DNA from: Cephalopachus bancanus
Lineage: Eukaryota > Chordata > Mammalia > Primates > Tarsiidae
DNA length: 64,000 nt
NCBI GenBank assembly: GCA_027257055.1
Contig: JAPVLO010000232.1
Location: 1,984,001-2,048,000 of the forward strand
Direction: 5' to 3'
Shown here: positions 32,711 through 44,208 of the stretch, piece by piece
Layout of the letters: every line of letters starts with the position of its first letter
Position numbering within the stretch: the first letter of the stretch is position 1
Notes under the pieces: model-generated
Database searches by the model: none
The model's input: only the letters and a program-made list of their open reading frames with translations
Told to the model about the DNA's origin: nothing
Program-made: the position numbers and the translations under genes

Positions 32711-32730
32711 GGGCAGGGGACGGGAGGGGG
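32711..32730 (+). other. G-quadruplex-type motif in the L1 tail
   Basis: GGG-CA-GGGG-AC-GGG-A-GGGGG meets the standard four-run pattern with loops of 1-2 bases. G4-forming 3' UTRs are a known L1 feature, which supports calling this tail an L1 end. Confidence 0.75.
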
Positions 32731-32836
32731 ATTGGCAGTAGTGAAAAACTGCCAGGGGAGGGAGTATACCTCATCAACAAGGGTACCTGCATAATAAACA
32801 TTTGTATACCTAACCCTGAATTGTACCCCACATCTT

Positions 32837-33128
32837 TTTTTTTGAGTCAGATTCTCACCCTGTTGCCCAGACTGGAGTGCAGTGGCACACTCATGGCCAC
32901 TGCAGCCTTGACCTGCTGGGCTCAGGTGATCCTTCCACCTCAGTCTTTCAAGTAGCTGGAACTACAGGAATGCATCACCATGCCCAATTAATTTTTTAAA
33001 AAATTTGTTGTAGAAATGAGGTCTCACCAAATTGCTCAGGCTGGTCTCAAACCCGTGGGCTCAGGCAATTCTCTCACTTCGGCCTCCCAAAGTGCTGGGA
33101 TTATAGGCGCAAAACACCACACATGACC
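32837..33128 (-). mobile_element. Alu SINE, older subfamily, nested in L1 tail
   Basis: Perfect 13-bp TSD (TACCCCACATCTT) at 32824-32836 and 33129-33141, taken from the L1 tail. This makes a three-level nest: L1, L1 tail, Alu. Confidence 0.94.
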
Positions 33129-33732
33129 TACCCCACATCTTTAAAAAAAAAAAAAAAGAAATCACAAAAAGCAAAAAAAAACCCCCAAAAAACCCACCAC
33201 AAACAAAAATAACCCCGCCCAAAATCCCCTCCCCAAGCTACTGAAAAATACACAATACATTACTGTTGACTGTAGTCATCCTATGATGCTGGTGAACATG
33301 AGGCCATATTCCACCTGTCCAGTTGTAACTCTGTATTCCTCCCCGGCCTCTCATGGTCTCTAGAGCCATGATTCTACTCTTCTCTTCTATGAGATCAACT
33401 TCCTAAGCTTTTGCATGAGAGTGAGAACAGGCAGTATTTCTCTTTCTGTGCCTGTGTCCTTTCCCTTAGCATGGTGTCCTCCAGACTTATCCATGTGGTC
33501 ACATGGCAGAATTTCATTTTTTTTGTGACTGAATAGTATTCCATCATGCACATACACCTTGTGTTCTTTATCCTCCAATCTGTTGATTGACACGTAGGTG
33601 GATTTTGTGTCTTGTCTAGTGTGGATAGTGTAGGTACCTCTTTGACATACCAACTTCCTTTCCCTTGGATATAGACCCAAGGGTGGGGTTGATGTAGCAT
33701 ATGACCATATGATAGTTCTGCTGTTAGTTTAG

Positions 33733-34027
33733 TTTTTTTTTTTTTTTTTGAGTATCACTCTTGTCGCCCAAACTGGAGTACAGTGGCACACTCATGGCCA
33801 CTGCAGCCTCAACCTGCTGGGTGTAGGTGATCCTCCCACCTTAGCCTTTCAAGTAACTGGAATTACAGACACACACCACCATGCCTGGCTAGTTTTTGTG
33901 ATTTATTGTAGAGAGATGAGGTCTCACCAACTTGCCCAGCCTGGTCTCGAACCCTCAGGCTCTAGCAATTCTTATGCTTCAGCCTCCCAAAGTGCTGGGA
34001 TTACAGGCTGAGCCACTGCGTCTGGAC
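33733..34027 (-). mobile_element. Alu SINE, older subfamily
   Basis: Inverted Alu in the minus-strand L1. T-tail 33733-33749; ends 'actgcgtctggact'. The TSD is obscured by T-runs. Confidence 0.9.
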
Positions 34028-34079
34028 TTTTTTTTTAAGAATCCTCCATGCTATTCTTCATAATGGCTGTACTAATTTA

Positions 34080-34470
34080 TTAGGTTGATGCAAAAGTTCG
34101 TTGCATTTGTTTTGGGCATGGCAACACTGCAGTGTTGGGAATTTTTCATTTGTCATTTGAAGTGACAATGTCACGCTTGTGAAACGCCTTGCTTTTTGCA
34201 GGTTTGAAGAAAGTCAGTGCTATTAGTGGGCTAAAGAAGATGGAGTGTCAAGTGGAAAAAACCAGCACTTCTGACATAGTCTTCTGTTTGAGTTTAACAG
34301 CGGAGTGAAGGCAGCGTATGTGGCTGGAAACGCTCGTGCTATTGGGAAGGCATGGCAAGAAGATAGTGTTGTCATTTCAAAGAGGCCACTTTGACCTGAG
34401 GGATTTTCCACGTTCAGGAAGGCCTGGGCTTTGATGAAGACGATTTAAAACAGCGAAAAATCACTACAAA
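34080..34470 (+). mobile_element. Fossil mariner DNA transposon (5' part)
   Basis: Begins at a TA with TTAGGTTGATGCAAAAG, matching the terminal inverted repeat of Hsmar1/MADE1-type mariners. Downstream a broken frame reads the mariner transposase N-terminus: 'EFNSGVKAAYVAGNARAIGK', then FDLRDFPRSGRPGL (34390-34433), then after a frameshift DEDDLK. Stops and frameshifts show it is dead. The right terminal repeat is missing, and the host L1 resumes near 34480. Confidence 0.85.
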
Positions 34471-34599
34471 TTTATGCATCAATCCAATACATTCTCACCA
34501 ACAGTGTATAAGAGTTCGCTTTTCTCTGTGTTCAAAGATATTTCTTGGCAGGAAATTTGCCAAGCTGTATAGGATGGGCTTGTCCTCTACACCATCAGT

Positions 34600-34790
34600 A
34601 GTTTAAAGGGCTGCCTTGACTCTGGGCCAGGCACTATGCTGAGCACTCTCCCTGATCTACTGAGCTATCATCAGCTCTGTTTCCTGATGAGGAAGCTGAG
34701 GCAGAGAAGTCAAGTAGTGTGTCCGAGGCTGATAGCAGGGGGGAATGGGGCCAACTTTTGAACCCAGGCTGTCTGGCTTCAGCCTTCACT
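34600..34790 (-). mobile_element. MIR SINE
   Basis: 'gggccaggcactatgctgag', 'tgatgaggaagctgaggcag' and 'tttgaacccaggctgtctgg' appear in MIR order (reverse of consensus). Confidence 0.8.
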
Positions 34791-35744
34791 GTTCACTCAC
34801 CTGCCTTGATTTCTCGGCTTGTTTGTCAGAGATACTTGCTCTGTCTCTTTCTGTCCCTCGTCCTGGTGGTACTCAGGTATTTTAACAGAGTGCCTGCTGG
34901 GGGAGAGGAGGGGACCTTGCCCGGTGTGGGTGAGGGAAGGGTCCTAGGGATCGGCATTAGGGCTTGCACTGAGAGGAGCAGGGCCTTCTGTCTTGGGTAC
35001 AGTTCCGGAGACTTAAAGCATCTTCTAGAAGGTTCTTTCAAGTTTTAGTGCGTTATCCAAATGTCATGGACTATGAGGACATGGCATATCGGTTGAGGCT
35101 TCGTCTGGAAGTACAGCCTGGGCTGGACCTAAAAGATTGTGTGGAAGTCCAGAGAGCAGGAGAACTGTTGGCCTGGATGTCTTATATGTGTTTACAAGCT
35201 GCCTCTTCTGCTCTCTGAAGCAAAGCTTGAATCCTTTGGAAGCGTGTGGCCTTTCCTTTCCAGACCCCTGTGACCTTCAGGAAAGGATTCTCCCTCCCTG
35301 AGTCTCAAGGACAGGTAGGTTTCCTTGCTAGAGATTGTGTCCAACTCCACAGTGCTGCCTTATGGCTCTAAGATCCCCCACTCCTGTCACGGCTGTGTCT
35401 CGGTCCTAGCCAGGAGCTGGCTCTGTTCTTCCTTCCTCGGCTCCTCCCGACGTGCTGAGGATGCGACTCCTGGTGCCAGCTGGAAGCCACACTGTTTGGC
35501 ATGTGTGCCCATGGCAGCGTCGTGCCCAGCACCAGGCTCCTGGAGAAGAGCTGAGATCCTGGAGCCGCCAGGCCCCCCATCACTTGGAGGAGTGCCGCTC
35601 ACTTCCTGGTGAGGAGGAGGAGGCTCTGGCTGCTCATGGCAGCCTCTTCTGTGGCTGCTGAGGCTGCTGTTGCCTGTTGCTGCTGTGGCTGAGAGGAAAC
35701 CGCTTTGGAGCAGTTGCTGCCTGCATCGACTCAACAAAGAGAAG
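34791..35744. other. No gene; CTG-rich segment near the end
   Basis: Unique sequence to 35600, then 'ggctgctgaggctgctgttg'-like CTG/TTG-rich sequence to 35700, leading into the GA tract. No exon recognised. Confidence 0.4.
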
Positions 35745-35771
35745 GAGGGAGAGCCAGAGTGAGAGTGGGAA

Positions 35772-35812
<41 letters not shown>

Positions 35813-36433
35813 GAGAGACAGAGACAGAGTGGCAGAGAGAGACAGAGAAAGAAAAACAGAGAGACAGGGACAGAGAGAGGCAGAGAGAGATACAGAGAGA
35901 AAGAAAAACAGAAAGACAGGGGCAGAGAGAGACAGAAAGGGAGAGACAGAGAGACAGAGCAAGACAGAGAGACAGAGAGAAAGACAGAGAAGAAAAGCAG
36001 ACAGACAGAGACAGAGAGAAAGAAAAACAGAGAGACAGACAGAGAGAGAGAGAGAGATAGAGAAAGAAAATCAGAGACAGGGACAGAGAGAGACAAAGAC
36101 AGAGAGACAGAGAGAAAGAAAAATAGAGAGACAGGAGAGAGAGAGAGAGAGAGAGAAACAAAGAGATAGAAAGAAAGGAAGACGAAGTTAGAGAGAGAGG
36201 CAGAGACAGAGAGAGATAGAGGTAGAGGCAGAGAGAGATAGAGATGGAGAGACAGAGACAGATACAGAGAGAGAGAGATAAATAGAAAGACAGACAGACA
36301 GAGATGGAGAGACAGAAAGAGAGGGAGAGAGAAAGAGACAGAGAGACAGAGATAGAGAGACAGAAAGGGCAAGAGAGAGACAAAGACAGAGATGAGCGAG
36401 AGAGAGAGAGAAGCAGATAGAGAGGAATAGAGA

Positions 36434-36500
<67 letters not shown>
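35745..36500 (+). repeat. 750-bp GA/CAGA low-complexity tract
   Basis: Almost all purine on the + strand, with C only as CAGA. Blocks containing 'aaagaaaaacag' or close variants recur (near 35848, 35900, 36020, 36065 and 36115), which hints at higher-order amplification. It ends in a pure (GA)n of about 65 bases (36435-36498). Frames of 294 and 266 codons (-) and 154 codons (+) are open only because the repeat contains few stop triplets. Confidence 0.97.
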
Positions 36501-36501
<1 letters not shown>

Positions 36502-37470
36502 CCAGCGAGCATCACCAAGTTGAGAAGTCAATCGATATCCTTAAAATGAGCTCTCCTAGCGCTGTCTCCTGTCATCAGATGTTGATGTGAGAGGGAGAAT
36601 CCTCCAAATCAAGCAGGAGCAGCCGGTCTTGAGCCAGGACATCCTGCTTGGTGTAGTCTCGGAAAGGTGAAGCATGAACACTCACCCTTTAACACTAATT
36701 GCAATAGAAAGCGCCTGAGTGTGTCATCAGTAACCCACTGGTGTGCATGGTGTCCTTGCTGAACTGGGGGCTGCCATCTTCCCTCCAGAATTTTTCACAT
36801 TCAGATTCAGAGGCTGGGAAGATCACAGAGTATATTAATGGCTATATCAGATTCCTTAACTCTGAGCCATTGCTCTTTCATTGAAAGTCCTTAACACCAA
36901 GATCTTGAGTTTAGGTCTCTTTTGTGAGACACTGTGTAGGGCATGGTGGGTAAGACATTTGATGCCCAGCAGATGGCCATCCTTCAGGGAGGTTGTAAAC
37001 TGATGACTGTACTGGATGGCTTTGTGTGGGTGTGGGTGGTCGAAGCCAGGATGGCACCCACAGACTGCCCCCGTGGCCCAGGTGGGAAGCCAGTCTTGAG
37101 GCAACAACCAAGATTTGTCTCTTGGGCTGTTGCCATGTGTAAAGGATCCAAGCATGACTTGTTATGATGTATGTAAACAGACATGGCCCTGTCCTAGACC
37201 AAAGGGCACTGATTTGGATGTCAGACGCACCTGCGGCCGTGTGGATCGAGGGCGAAGGAAAGGCTAGGCTCCAACCTCCCTTCCATGCTGCCTCACCCCC
37301 GTGCATATCAAGACCAGTGACCTTCCTATGATCCTGTAATTCATGAAGGAGAATTATGAGCCAAAAGTGACTTTGCCTTTTGTATGAATACCTTCTGGGA
37401 AGCAGAGTTTAAAAGCAAGATTAAAAGATATCAAAATAATCCAAAAAAACACACTCTGTGGGTGGCTGGA
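36501..37470. other. No recognised feature
   Basis: Unique-looking sequence. No gene, RNA gene or named repeat. Confidence 0.4.
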
Positions 37471-37486
37471 CTCCCATGTAGTTTTT

Positions 37487-37753
37487 GTTTTTTTTTGAGT
37501 TGTGGTTTCTGTCACCCTGGTTGCAGTGCAGTGGCATGATCATGACTATTGTGGCTCACGGCAGCCTCAACCTTGAGGGGATCCTTCTGCCTCAGCCTTC
37601 TGAGTAGCTACAGTTATGTGCTACCATGCCTGGCTAATTTTTTGATTTTTTAGTAGAGATGAAGTTCCTCTTTGTTGAGCTCCTGGGCTCAAGCAATTTG
37701 CTCACTTGGCCTCCCAAAGTGCTGGGATCTTAGGAATGAGCCACTGTGCCCAG
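37487..37753 (-). mobile_element. Alu SINE, older, diverged
   Basis: TSD of about 16 bp with two mismatches (ctcccatgtagttttt / ctcctatgtagtcttt) at 37471-37486 and 37754-37769. Internal deletions are present near 37510 and 37580. Confidence 0.9.
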
Positions 37754-37769
37754 CTCCTATGTAGTCTTT

Positions 37770-39039
37770 TGAATCCCAAGTGGAGAAAGCTCTTCCAGGC
37801 TTTTAGGTGCCAGACACTGGAAAGACCAGGTCCTCACTGTGGCTGTGCCTGTCTCTAGAATATAAACAAACAACCTTTTGCTGCTGAGTGACACAAACAA
37901 GTGTGTATCACATTTGGGTGGCCCTGGGCAGATCTCACACTTGGCAGAGATGTGCATTTTTGACAAGTTCTCTGGTGGGTGTTGTGCACATGGCCTCATG
38001 CCCTTCTGTGTGATGTAGCATCTATGATTTTTGGGCCACAGAGGTTCTCCTTTGACTTCTTCATTAGTGACACATGCTGTGTCTGGCCTGACGTGGGCAT
38101 AGTGACCTGATTGGTGACTCTGTGCTCCTGTTCCGTTTCCTGACCTGAGCTTGGTGTTCAAGGCCCTTTTGCAGCAGAACCAGAGTTTGCGATTTCTGAC
38201 TTACTCCTTACTTGTGTTCGTATTTCACCCCCAAGCCTCAGTGTTTGCCCACACGGCAATTCACCTGAGAGATCTGTCCCCTGGCAGGGCACTTCTTTAT
38301 CAGGACAGCTATGGTGCAGGAGGGTTTTGGGTGACCTCACCCTGAGGCCATGTCACTCTGCCCATGAGGAAGTCAGGCCCAGCTCCTCCCTCACTCCTGG
38401 CTCTGAGGCAAGGGCTTCATAAATGGGTGAGATTGCAGATTTCAGCCCCTTGAGATGCAAATGCCTTTTGCAGGAGATTCAAGGTGATCCTGCACTGCAC
38501 CCTTCACTTTGGTCACCTGATGGCAGAGCTGTGAGTCTGAGTATGAGATGCTGTTGGCTGGAGAGGAGGCTGAGATGGACCAGAATGTAGTAGTCTGGCC
38601 TTCTCGGTGCTGTGCATTGTCTAGTTTTAACCAAGACCCTGTGTCAAGGATCTGAAGCCAGGCAACCCCATGGGAGCAGGATTCTTCCGTCATGTTCGGT
38701 GGACCAGGGAAACCTGACATCTTTGCCAGTCTTTAGTAGGCTCCTCAGGGCCCCAGGCTGGCCTCTGAGTGGGTATGAAAGGCATGAAGACCTGTTCCCC
38801 AAGGACTCTCCTCAAGGTATGGGGACCATCCTCAACCTGTCTTAAATACCACATTGGCTTCTGAGCTGTTCTAATGAAATAGCCTGAAGGGTTGGCTCTC
38901 AAGTCATCATCTGCCCTTCTGTTGCCTTGCATTCCATACGTGGGCCACATTGCTTAATGTCTCAGCATGTTCCTGTATCAAAGAGAGAGAACTATCCCTG
39001 AACAATCGTTTGATAACAATAATAATACTGCATTCACCC
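37770..39039. other. No recognised feature
   Basis: Unique-looking sequence. Frames up to 134 codons have no recognised domain. Confidence 0.4.
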
Positions 39040-39395
39040 ATTATTTGTGAGCACCTGTGACATTCCAGGTGCTGTCTGAGGACACTAGGGATACAAGTGA
39101 ACAAAACACAATTCATGACCTCATGGAGCTTATGTTCTAAAGGGAAAAGAGAAAATAAAAATACAAAAATAACATTTGGTACATCAGAATGCGATCAATT
39201 GCAGGAAGAAAGACAAAGCAGGAATGGGAGTCAGGGAGTGGTGGAGGGAGAGGTGTTATATGGTGTGATCAGGGAAGGTCTAACTGGTGATCTGAAGAAG
39301 GTGAGGAAACAAGTCATGTGGCTATTTTGGGAGAAGCTTTCTTAGCATAGGAAATAGCAAATGCAAAGGCTTTGAGGCAGGTGTATGTTCACACA
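39040..39395 (-). mobile_element. L2-like LINE fragment
   Basis: Reads 'tttgtgagcacctgtgacat', 'gtgaacaaaacacaattcat', 'gacctcatggagcttatgtt' and 'gcaaatgcaaaggctttgag', the order found in reverse-orientation L2. The family call is from memory of the pattern. Confidence 0.6.
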
Positions 39396-39399
39396 ACAG

Positions 39400-39545
39400 A
39401 TAATAATCACAATCGAAGCAGTAATAACAACAAAAACCAATGAGTAGGTACTGTTTTTTTAATCTCTGTCTTGCAGATGACTTGCCCAAGGTTACACAGC
39501 TGCCAAGTGGTGGAGCTTAGGCCAAGTGGCTTGACTGCAGGGCTT
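39400..39545 (-). mobile_element. MIR SINE
   Basis: 'gatgacttgcccaaggttac' and 'acagctgccaagtggtggag' are the MIR core in reverse orientation. Confidence 0.78.
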
Positions 39546-41699
39546 GTCCTCTTGGTCACCAAAAGACAGGTCAGTATTTGCCAGATGCAAACAGCTTCTT
39601 AGAGAGGGAGGGAATCTATGTACATATGTAGTCGGGGGTGGGGTGCTTCCCTTCTCTTCTACCCGTTAATCTGAGAACATGTTGGTGCAAAAACGTGCAT
39701 TTTTATAGACACCTGGACACAGGGTGTCTACAAAAGAGGCCTGAGCGGTCACAGAGGGAAGAAGCATCAGAAACAAGAGAAAGAAACAGGAGCCCTGAGA
39801 GAATGTTTCTATTTTCTGGCGGCCCCTTCTGGGTGCTTTTACCTTCTGCTGCCGCAGGCGCTGGCCGTGGTGCTGAATGCTGATGTGCTGCGCGCAGGGT
39901 GAAGTCATCTGTGCCGGGTGATTTTCGAGAGTGCAGCAGTCCGCATGGGGGGCGTTTGCGTGTTTGACGCAGAATAGTAGGATGGACAGGTGGTGGAAGC
40001 TGAGAGGAGGAGGATGTGTCAGGAGAAAGATTGGCTTGCCCTTTTCTGGTTCTAAGATTGGTCCATGGTGCACTAAGCGTCATGGTCTCCGTGGTCCAGT
40101 CCTGGGTGATGCTGGCGAGGCGGCTGTGCCAGGACAGCAGCTGCAAGTGTTCTCCAGCTTCCTACCACCAAAGAGTATCCACTGTTTCCAGCAGCAAGTC
40201 TGCCTTTTCTGTAATCTTAGACCATTTATATTTCCACCTTTGTGGGCTACCCAGGGATGTTTAAAACCTGCCTTAAATCACCTCCAACTTCATGGAACGA
40301 CACTAGCTACCTAGCTCCTAAAGTGCAGTTATAGCATTGCACATGATCTATCAGCATTTTCTTGAGGTCACAGACACAATTCTCTATCACTTTTGTATTT
40401 CCCACTGCACAGTTTTGGGTATGGGATAGATTTGCAAAAATCTCAGATACTTTGGGTCTTGTTGCTTTTCAAAAGCTTCTTGTACCCTCTCCTGGATCAC
40501 TTTTTCATCAGAGCCATGATAGCCTTTGTAGGTCTAAAATCTCATTGGGTAAGCCAGTTGATTTTGGGGGATGTCAAATGGCTCTGTGTGTGCTGAGTAT
40601 TACAGAACAGGGTGGGGAAGTGTGGCTAGGTGCTGAGGCAGCAAGGGGATGTAAAATCCAAGTGACAGTATTATGTTCCTTAGCAGGGAGAGTAACTGTT
40701 TTGCATTTTGTGGATTAACTATAATATGAATTGCTTTGGCTTGTGTCAAACTGCTGCCTCAGATGGCAGCCTGCCAGGATATTGGTCTTTTATAGATGCA
40801 TTGATTGAGTGCTTGGGTTATTATCATTTGGCCACATTTTTTTAGGAAATATTATCTCATCATTCTGGATGTTTTGGAAGAGCCAGTAGACATTATCCTG
40901 CCTTGAGGGAATCCAGATGTCCACTCTCCTGGAGTCACAGAGAAAGGACCAGAATAAAAGCCGGGTCGCTGATCAAACATGACCCCTCCCATCAGATCTG
41001 GCCCACATGGCAATTCAGGTAAATGCTGTCAATATCTTTCTCCACCATCTCTCTCAGGGACTTGACAGCTGCTTTTGTAACTTAGACAACAACAAGTCAC
41101 AGAACTTATTCTCAGCTCTGGGAGAAAGTTGCAGATGTTTGATGACTGTGGGGATATCACAGAAAAAGCATTAAATTTCCCAGCATTGCTGGGCCCAGTA
41201 TTAATCTTCTGTCAGCCAGGCATCTTGGTGAGCAGGAAGGAGAGAATGAACTGTGTGTACGTGTGTGTGGGGAGGGGAGGGGGGAGAGGCTGAGAGACAG
41301 TGCACTGGGAGCTAGGCAGCATGAGGAGAGAAAAGAAGGGAGGAAGGAGTGATGAGAAGACAGTCTTGTGGAGGGAGAAGCAGATGCATTGAGGAGGAAA
41401 ATGGAAGAAACTAAAGAAGGTTTATAGAAAGAGGAAGGTTTTGAGCCGTGCAGCATCACTCCAGGTAGGCACACGGAGGCATAAAGGGAGAAGAGATGGC
41501 ATAAGAGGTGACAGAGAAGAAAAGCCAGGATGGGCAAGAAGGACGTGGGGAGATTGAGTACAGACCGGCACAGAGAGACACAGAGACAAAGAGGAAATGA
41601 GTATTCCAGGGTCATGACAAACCAGGGATGAGAGAGCTTGTGGCATCAGCAGACGGCAGAGATGGCAAGACAAAAGACAACTGAAGCCATTTTCTGGTC
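39546..41699. other. No recognised gene
   Basis: Unique-looking 2.1 kb. A G-run block (41269-41286) and A/G-rich sequence to 41600 account for the 152-codon minus frame there, which is not a gene. Confidence 0.4.
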
Positions 41700-41930
41700 T
41701 GTTAAGTCACCCACAGCAGCACAATGTGCTGGGAAATGATGTCTGCCTGTGATCATTGTTTACTTAGAAAGCCGGCTGACATGAGATGAAATTAACACAA
41801 TAGGATGGAAAATTGCTAATAAAACAAAAATCCCTGCCGTTAGATTTTCATAGCCTAATTATTCAGCACGTTACTCACTAATGGCATGAGACATTACCAT
41901 GCTAATGTGTAGCCTGCATATGTCAGAGGA
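41700..41930. promoter_or_regulatory. Candidate conserved non-coding element
   Basis: Repeat-free A/T-balanced block with several developmental-factor-type sites: 'TTGTTTAC' (forkhead) near 41757, 'AATTGCTAATAAAAC' near 41812, 'CCTAATTATTCAG' near 41854 and 'ATGCTAATG' (octamer-like) near 41899. Function and conservation are inferred. Confidence 0.33.
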
Positions 41931-42514
41931 GGAAGGATGAGAGGGACTTTTAGTCTCTGCACATGGAGAAATTACCTACTCCCAGATGGAGGACGTTTGG
42001 GATGAGTGGGGTGCTGGTGGCCAGGAAAGAGAGACAGACATCGACTTTTCTAGGCCTGGGCAGGAATCAGAGCCCTGGGGTTTGTTCCTCTGAGCTAATC
42101 AAAGCGCCACAGGCCTTTTCCACCCAAGCTGCTCTCTGCACTCACTTGTGTGTCCTTCCCACCCAAGAGTCACATTACTGACATGAGTCATATTTGAGCC
42201 CATTGACAAGAAGCAAAAGCTGTCTCTACATACACTCTGTAACTGTAGAAACCTGAACTTGTTTACTCTTTGACTTGGCATCCTCTGATCACTACCTGGA
42301 GCAAATTTTACGTTGTTCCTTACTCTTTTATTTGTAAATCTGTTATGTTAAGAGGTATACTATCCATTTTTGACAAAGTAAAAATTCCTGGAGTCAGGGG
42401 CTGTATCTTCTACTTTTGTAGAAGCTCACTATTCTGTCCACCCACGGATCCAGAGAGTCAGGCATCCAGTCAATACTGGCTGATTGCCTATTCCTGGGCC
42501 ACATGATAGGACAC

Positions 42515-42515
<1 letters not shown>

Positions 42516-42561
<46 letters not shown>
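42516..42561. repeat. (CA)n microsatellite, 23 units
   Basis: Uninterrupted CA dinucleotide repeat. Long and pure enough to be polymorphic. Confidence 0.98.
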
Positions 42562-42562
<1 letters not shown>

Positions 42563-43910
42563 ATGATTTTCCTTGAGATACCCATGGACTTTTGTGGGAG
42601 ACAAGGTGGTGTGCACATTGCAAGGGGAGGTGTTCAACCAGAGAGGCTGGAAGAATGTCCACAGGCTGGAAGAGTCTGACGTTCATGGAGGATGGTAGCA
42701 GGACTGAGCAGGACACCTCTAGAGCCGTCACCCATTGCTAGGAGGGGCGGTCTGATGATGGAAGGGCTGCCTGAGTGTGTCCACATGTCTGTGTGCTTGC
42801 CTGGCTCTGTCTCCCTCCTGCAGTATGCTCTGATAGCTCTGTTCTCCTTTCCATCTCCCCTGGAAACATCTTTTCTAACAAGGAGCCCGCTCCATTTTGA
42901 TGCTGTGAAACCAAACTACAGTGACCATGCAATTGGTTCAAGGATGACCATTGACCTAAGTGGGGTCAACTAGCATCCTCAGTGTAATTTGGGTACTTTG
43001 CTGGAGCCATTGGCAGAGGTATTCTCTCTGTCTCTGTGTTTCTGTCTCTCTCTCTTCCCAAAAAGGTAGCTTAGTTTGGGGTAGATTTAACTCCCTAAGC
43101 TAGCTTTGAAGTGTATGGGGGAATATTACCTAAGAATAAAATCAACCCGGAAAAGCAAACCGGGGAGGGGGGAGAGAGATCTGATGAAATTGTTCAAACC
43201 AATCCCTTAATCCGGACAGTTCTTTGGACTTCTTGATTATACAGATGAGCTCATTCTCTTTGTACTTAAGCTGGTTTGATTTAAATTTTTGTCACAAGCA
43301 AATCAAGTTGCCCTTAGTAAAACTTCATCTTCCTTGTAGCTTTAAATTCTTAAGGTACTCGGCCTTTGTGAGCAGAACAAGACTTTATAACTCTTTATAG
43401 CAAAGGTGTCCTTTTGTAGCCTGCCATCTACTTTTGTGGTGGCAGGTGGAGACAGGTCGAGCTGCTTGCTGAGCAATGCTGAATGGAGTCAAAGCGAATT
43501 GGAGGTCCTTGATCTTCTTACCTGCAGAGGCTCTCTGAGGCATACTATTCCCAACCTCTCTTCTCCTCCCTTTGGACTTTTTTCTCTTGTAAATTGATAC
43601 TGAGGGAATGAAGCCAAGGGAGGACTTCACCACAGAGCTAGGGTTTTCAGGAAGGATTTTGGAGTGAAGAAGAAATTAAGTAGGTGGAGCTTGCTTGAGG
43701 TGTAGTGATGCCACACACAGGAGTCAGTGGGTTCACAGGGCCCCTGTCTCAGCAGCAGTGTATTTCTTCACGTGGCAGCCCCAAGGTTTCCTGTGCACAA
43801 ATGTCCTGGGTTGGTGTTGGAGCAGGAGAAGGGATGCAGAAACAGGGGGTGGTAGGCAGTAGGACTCATGACTGGCATTCTGATCTTTCACTTTCTGGAC
43901 TCTTGATACA
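42562..43910. other. No recognised feature
   Basis: Unique-looking sequence. No gene or named repeat found. Confidence 0.4.
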
Positions 43911-43921
43911 ATTGCATTCCT

Positions 43922-44208
<287 letters not shown>

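Larger units (their letters stand above)
32682..33219 (+). mobile_element. L1-tail insertion carrying a nested Alu
   Basis: A perfect 11-bp TSD (CAAAATCCCCT) is at 32671-32681 and 33220-33230. The insert is the L1-type tail with a partial ~48-bp internal duplication ('ttggcagtagtg' at 32687 and 32733) and ends in an A-rich stretch (33140-33219). An inverted Alu interrupts it. Confidence 0.85.
32516..34570 (-). mobile_element. L1 3' part (L1MA/L1PB-like), minus strand
   Basis: The + strand reads the reverse complement of L1 3' UTR and ORF2 end: 'tgataaaatcagggaattag', 'gaacatgaggccatattcc', 'tgactgaatagtattccatc', 'cataatggctgtactaattt' and 'caccaacagtgtataagagt', in correct order. It is split by insertions at 32682-33219, 33733-34027 and 34080-34470. 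It carries no intact frame. Confidence 0.88.

Noticed and set aside
35634..36531. Minus-strand open frames of 294 and 266 codons and a plus-strand frame of 154 codons
   Set aside because: They are translations of the GA/CAGA tract (serine-leucine or arginine-glutamate runs). The repeat contains few stop triplets in several frames, so the openness means nothing.
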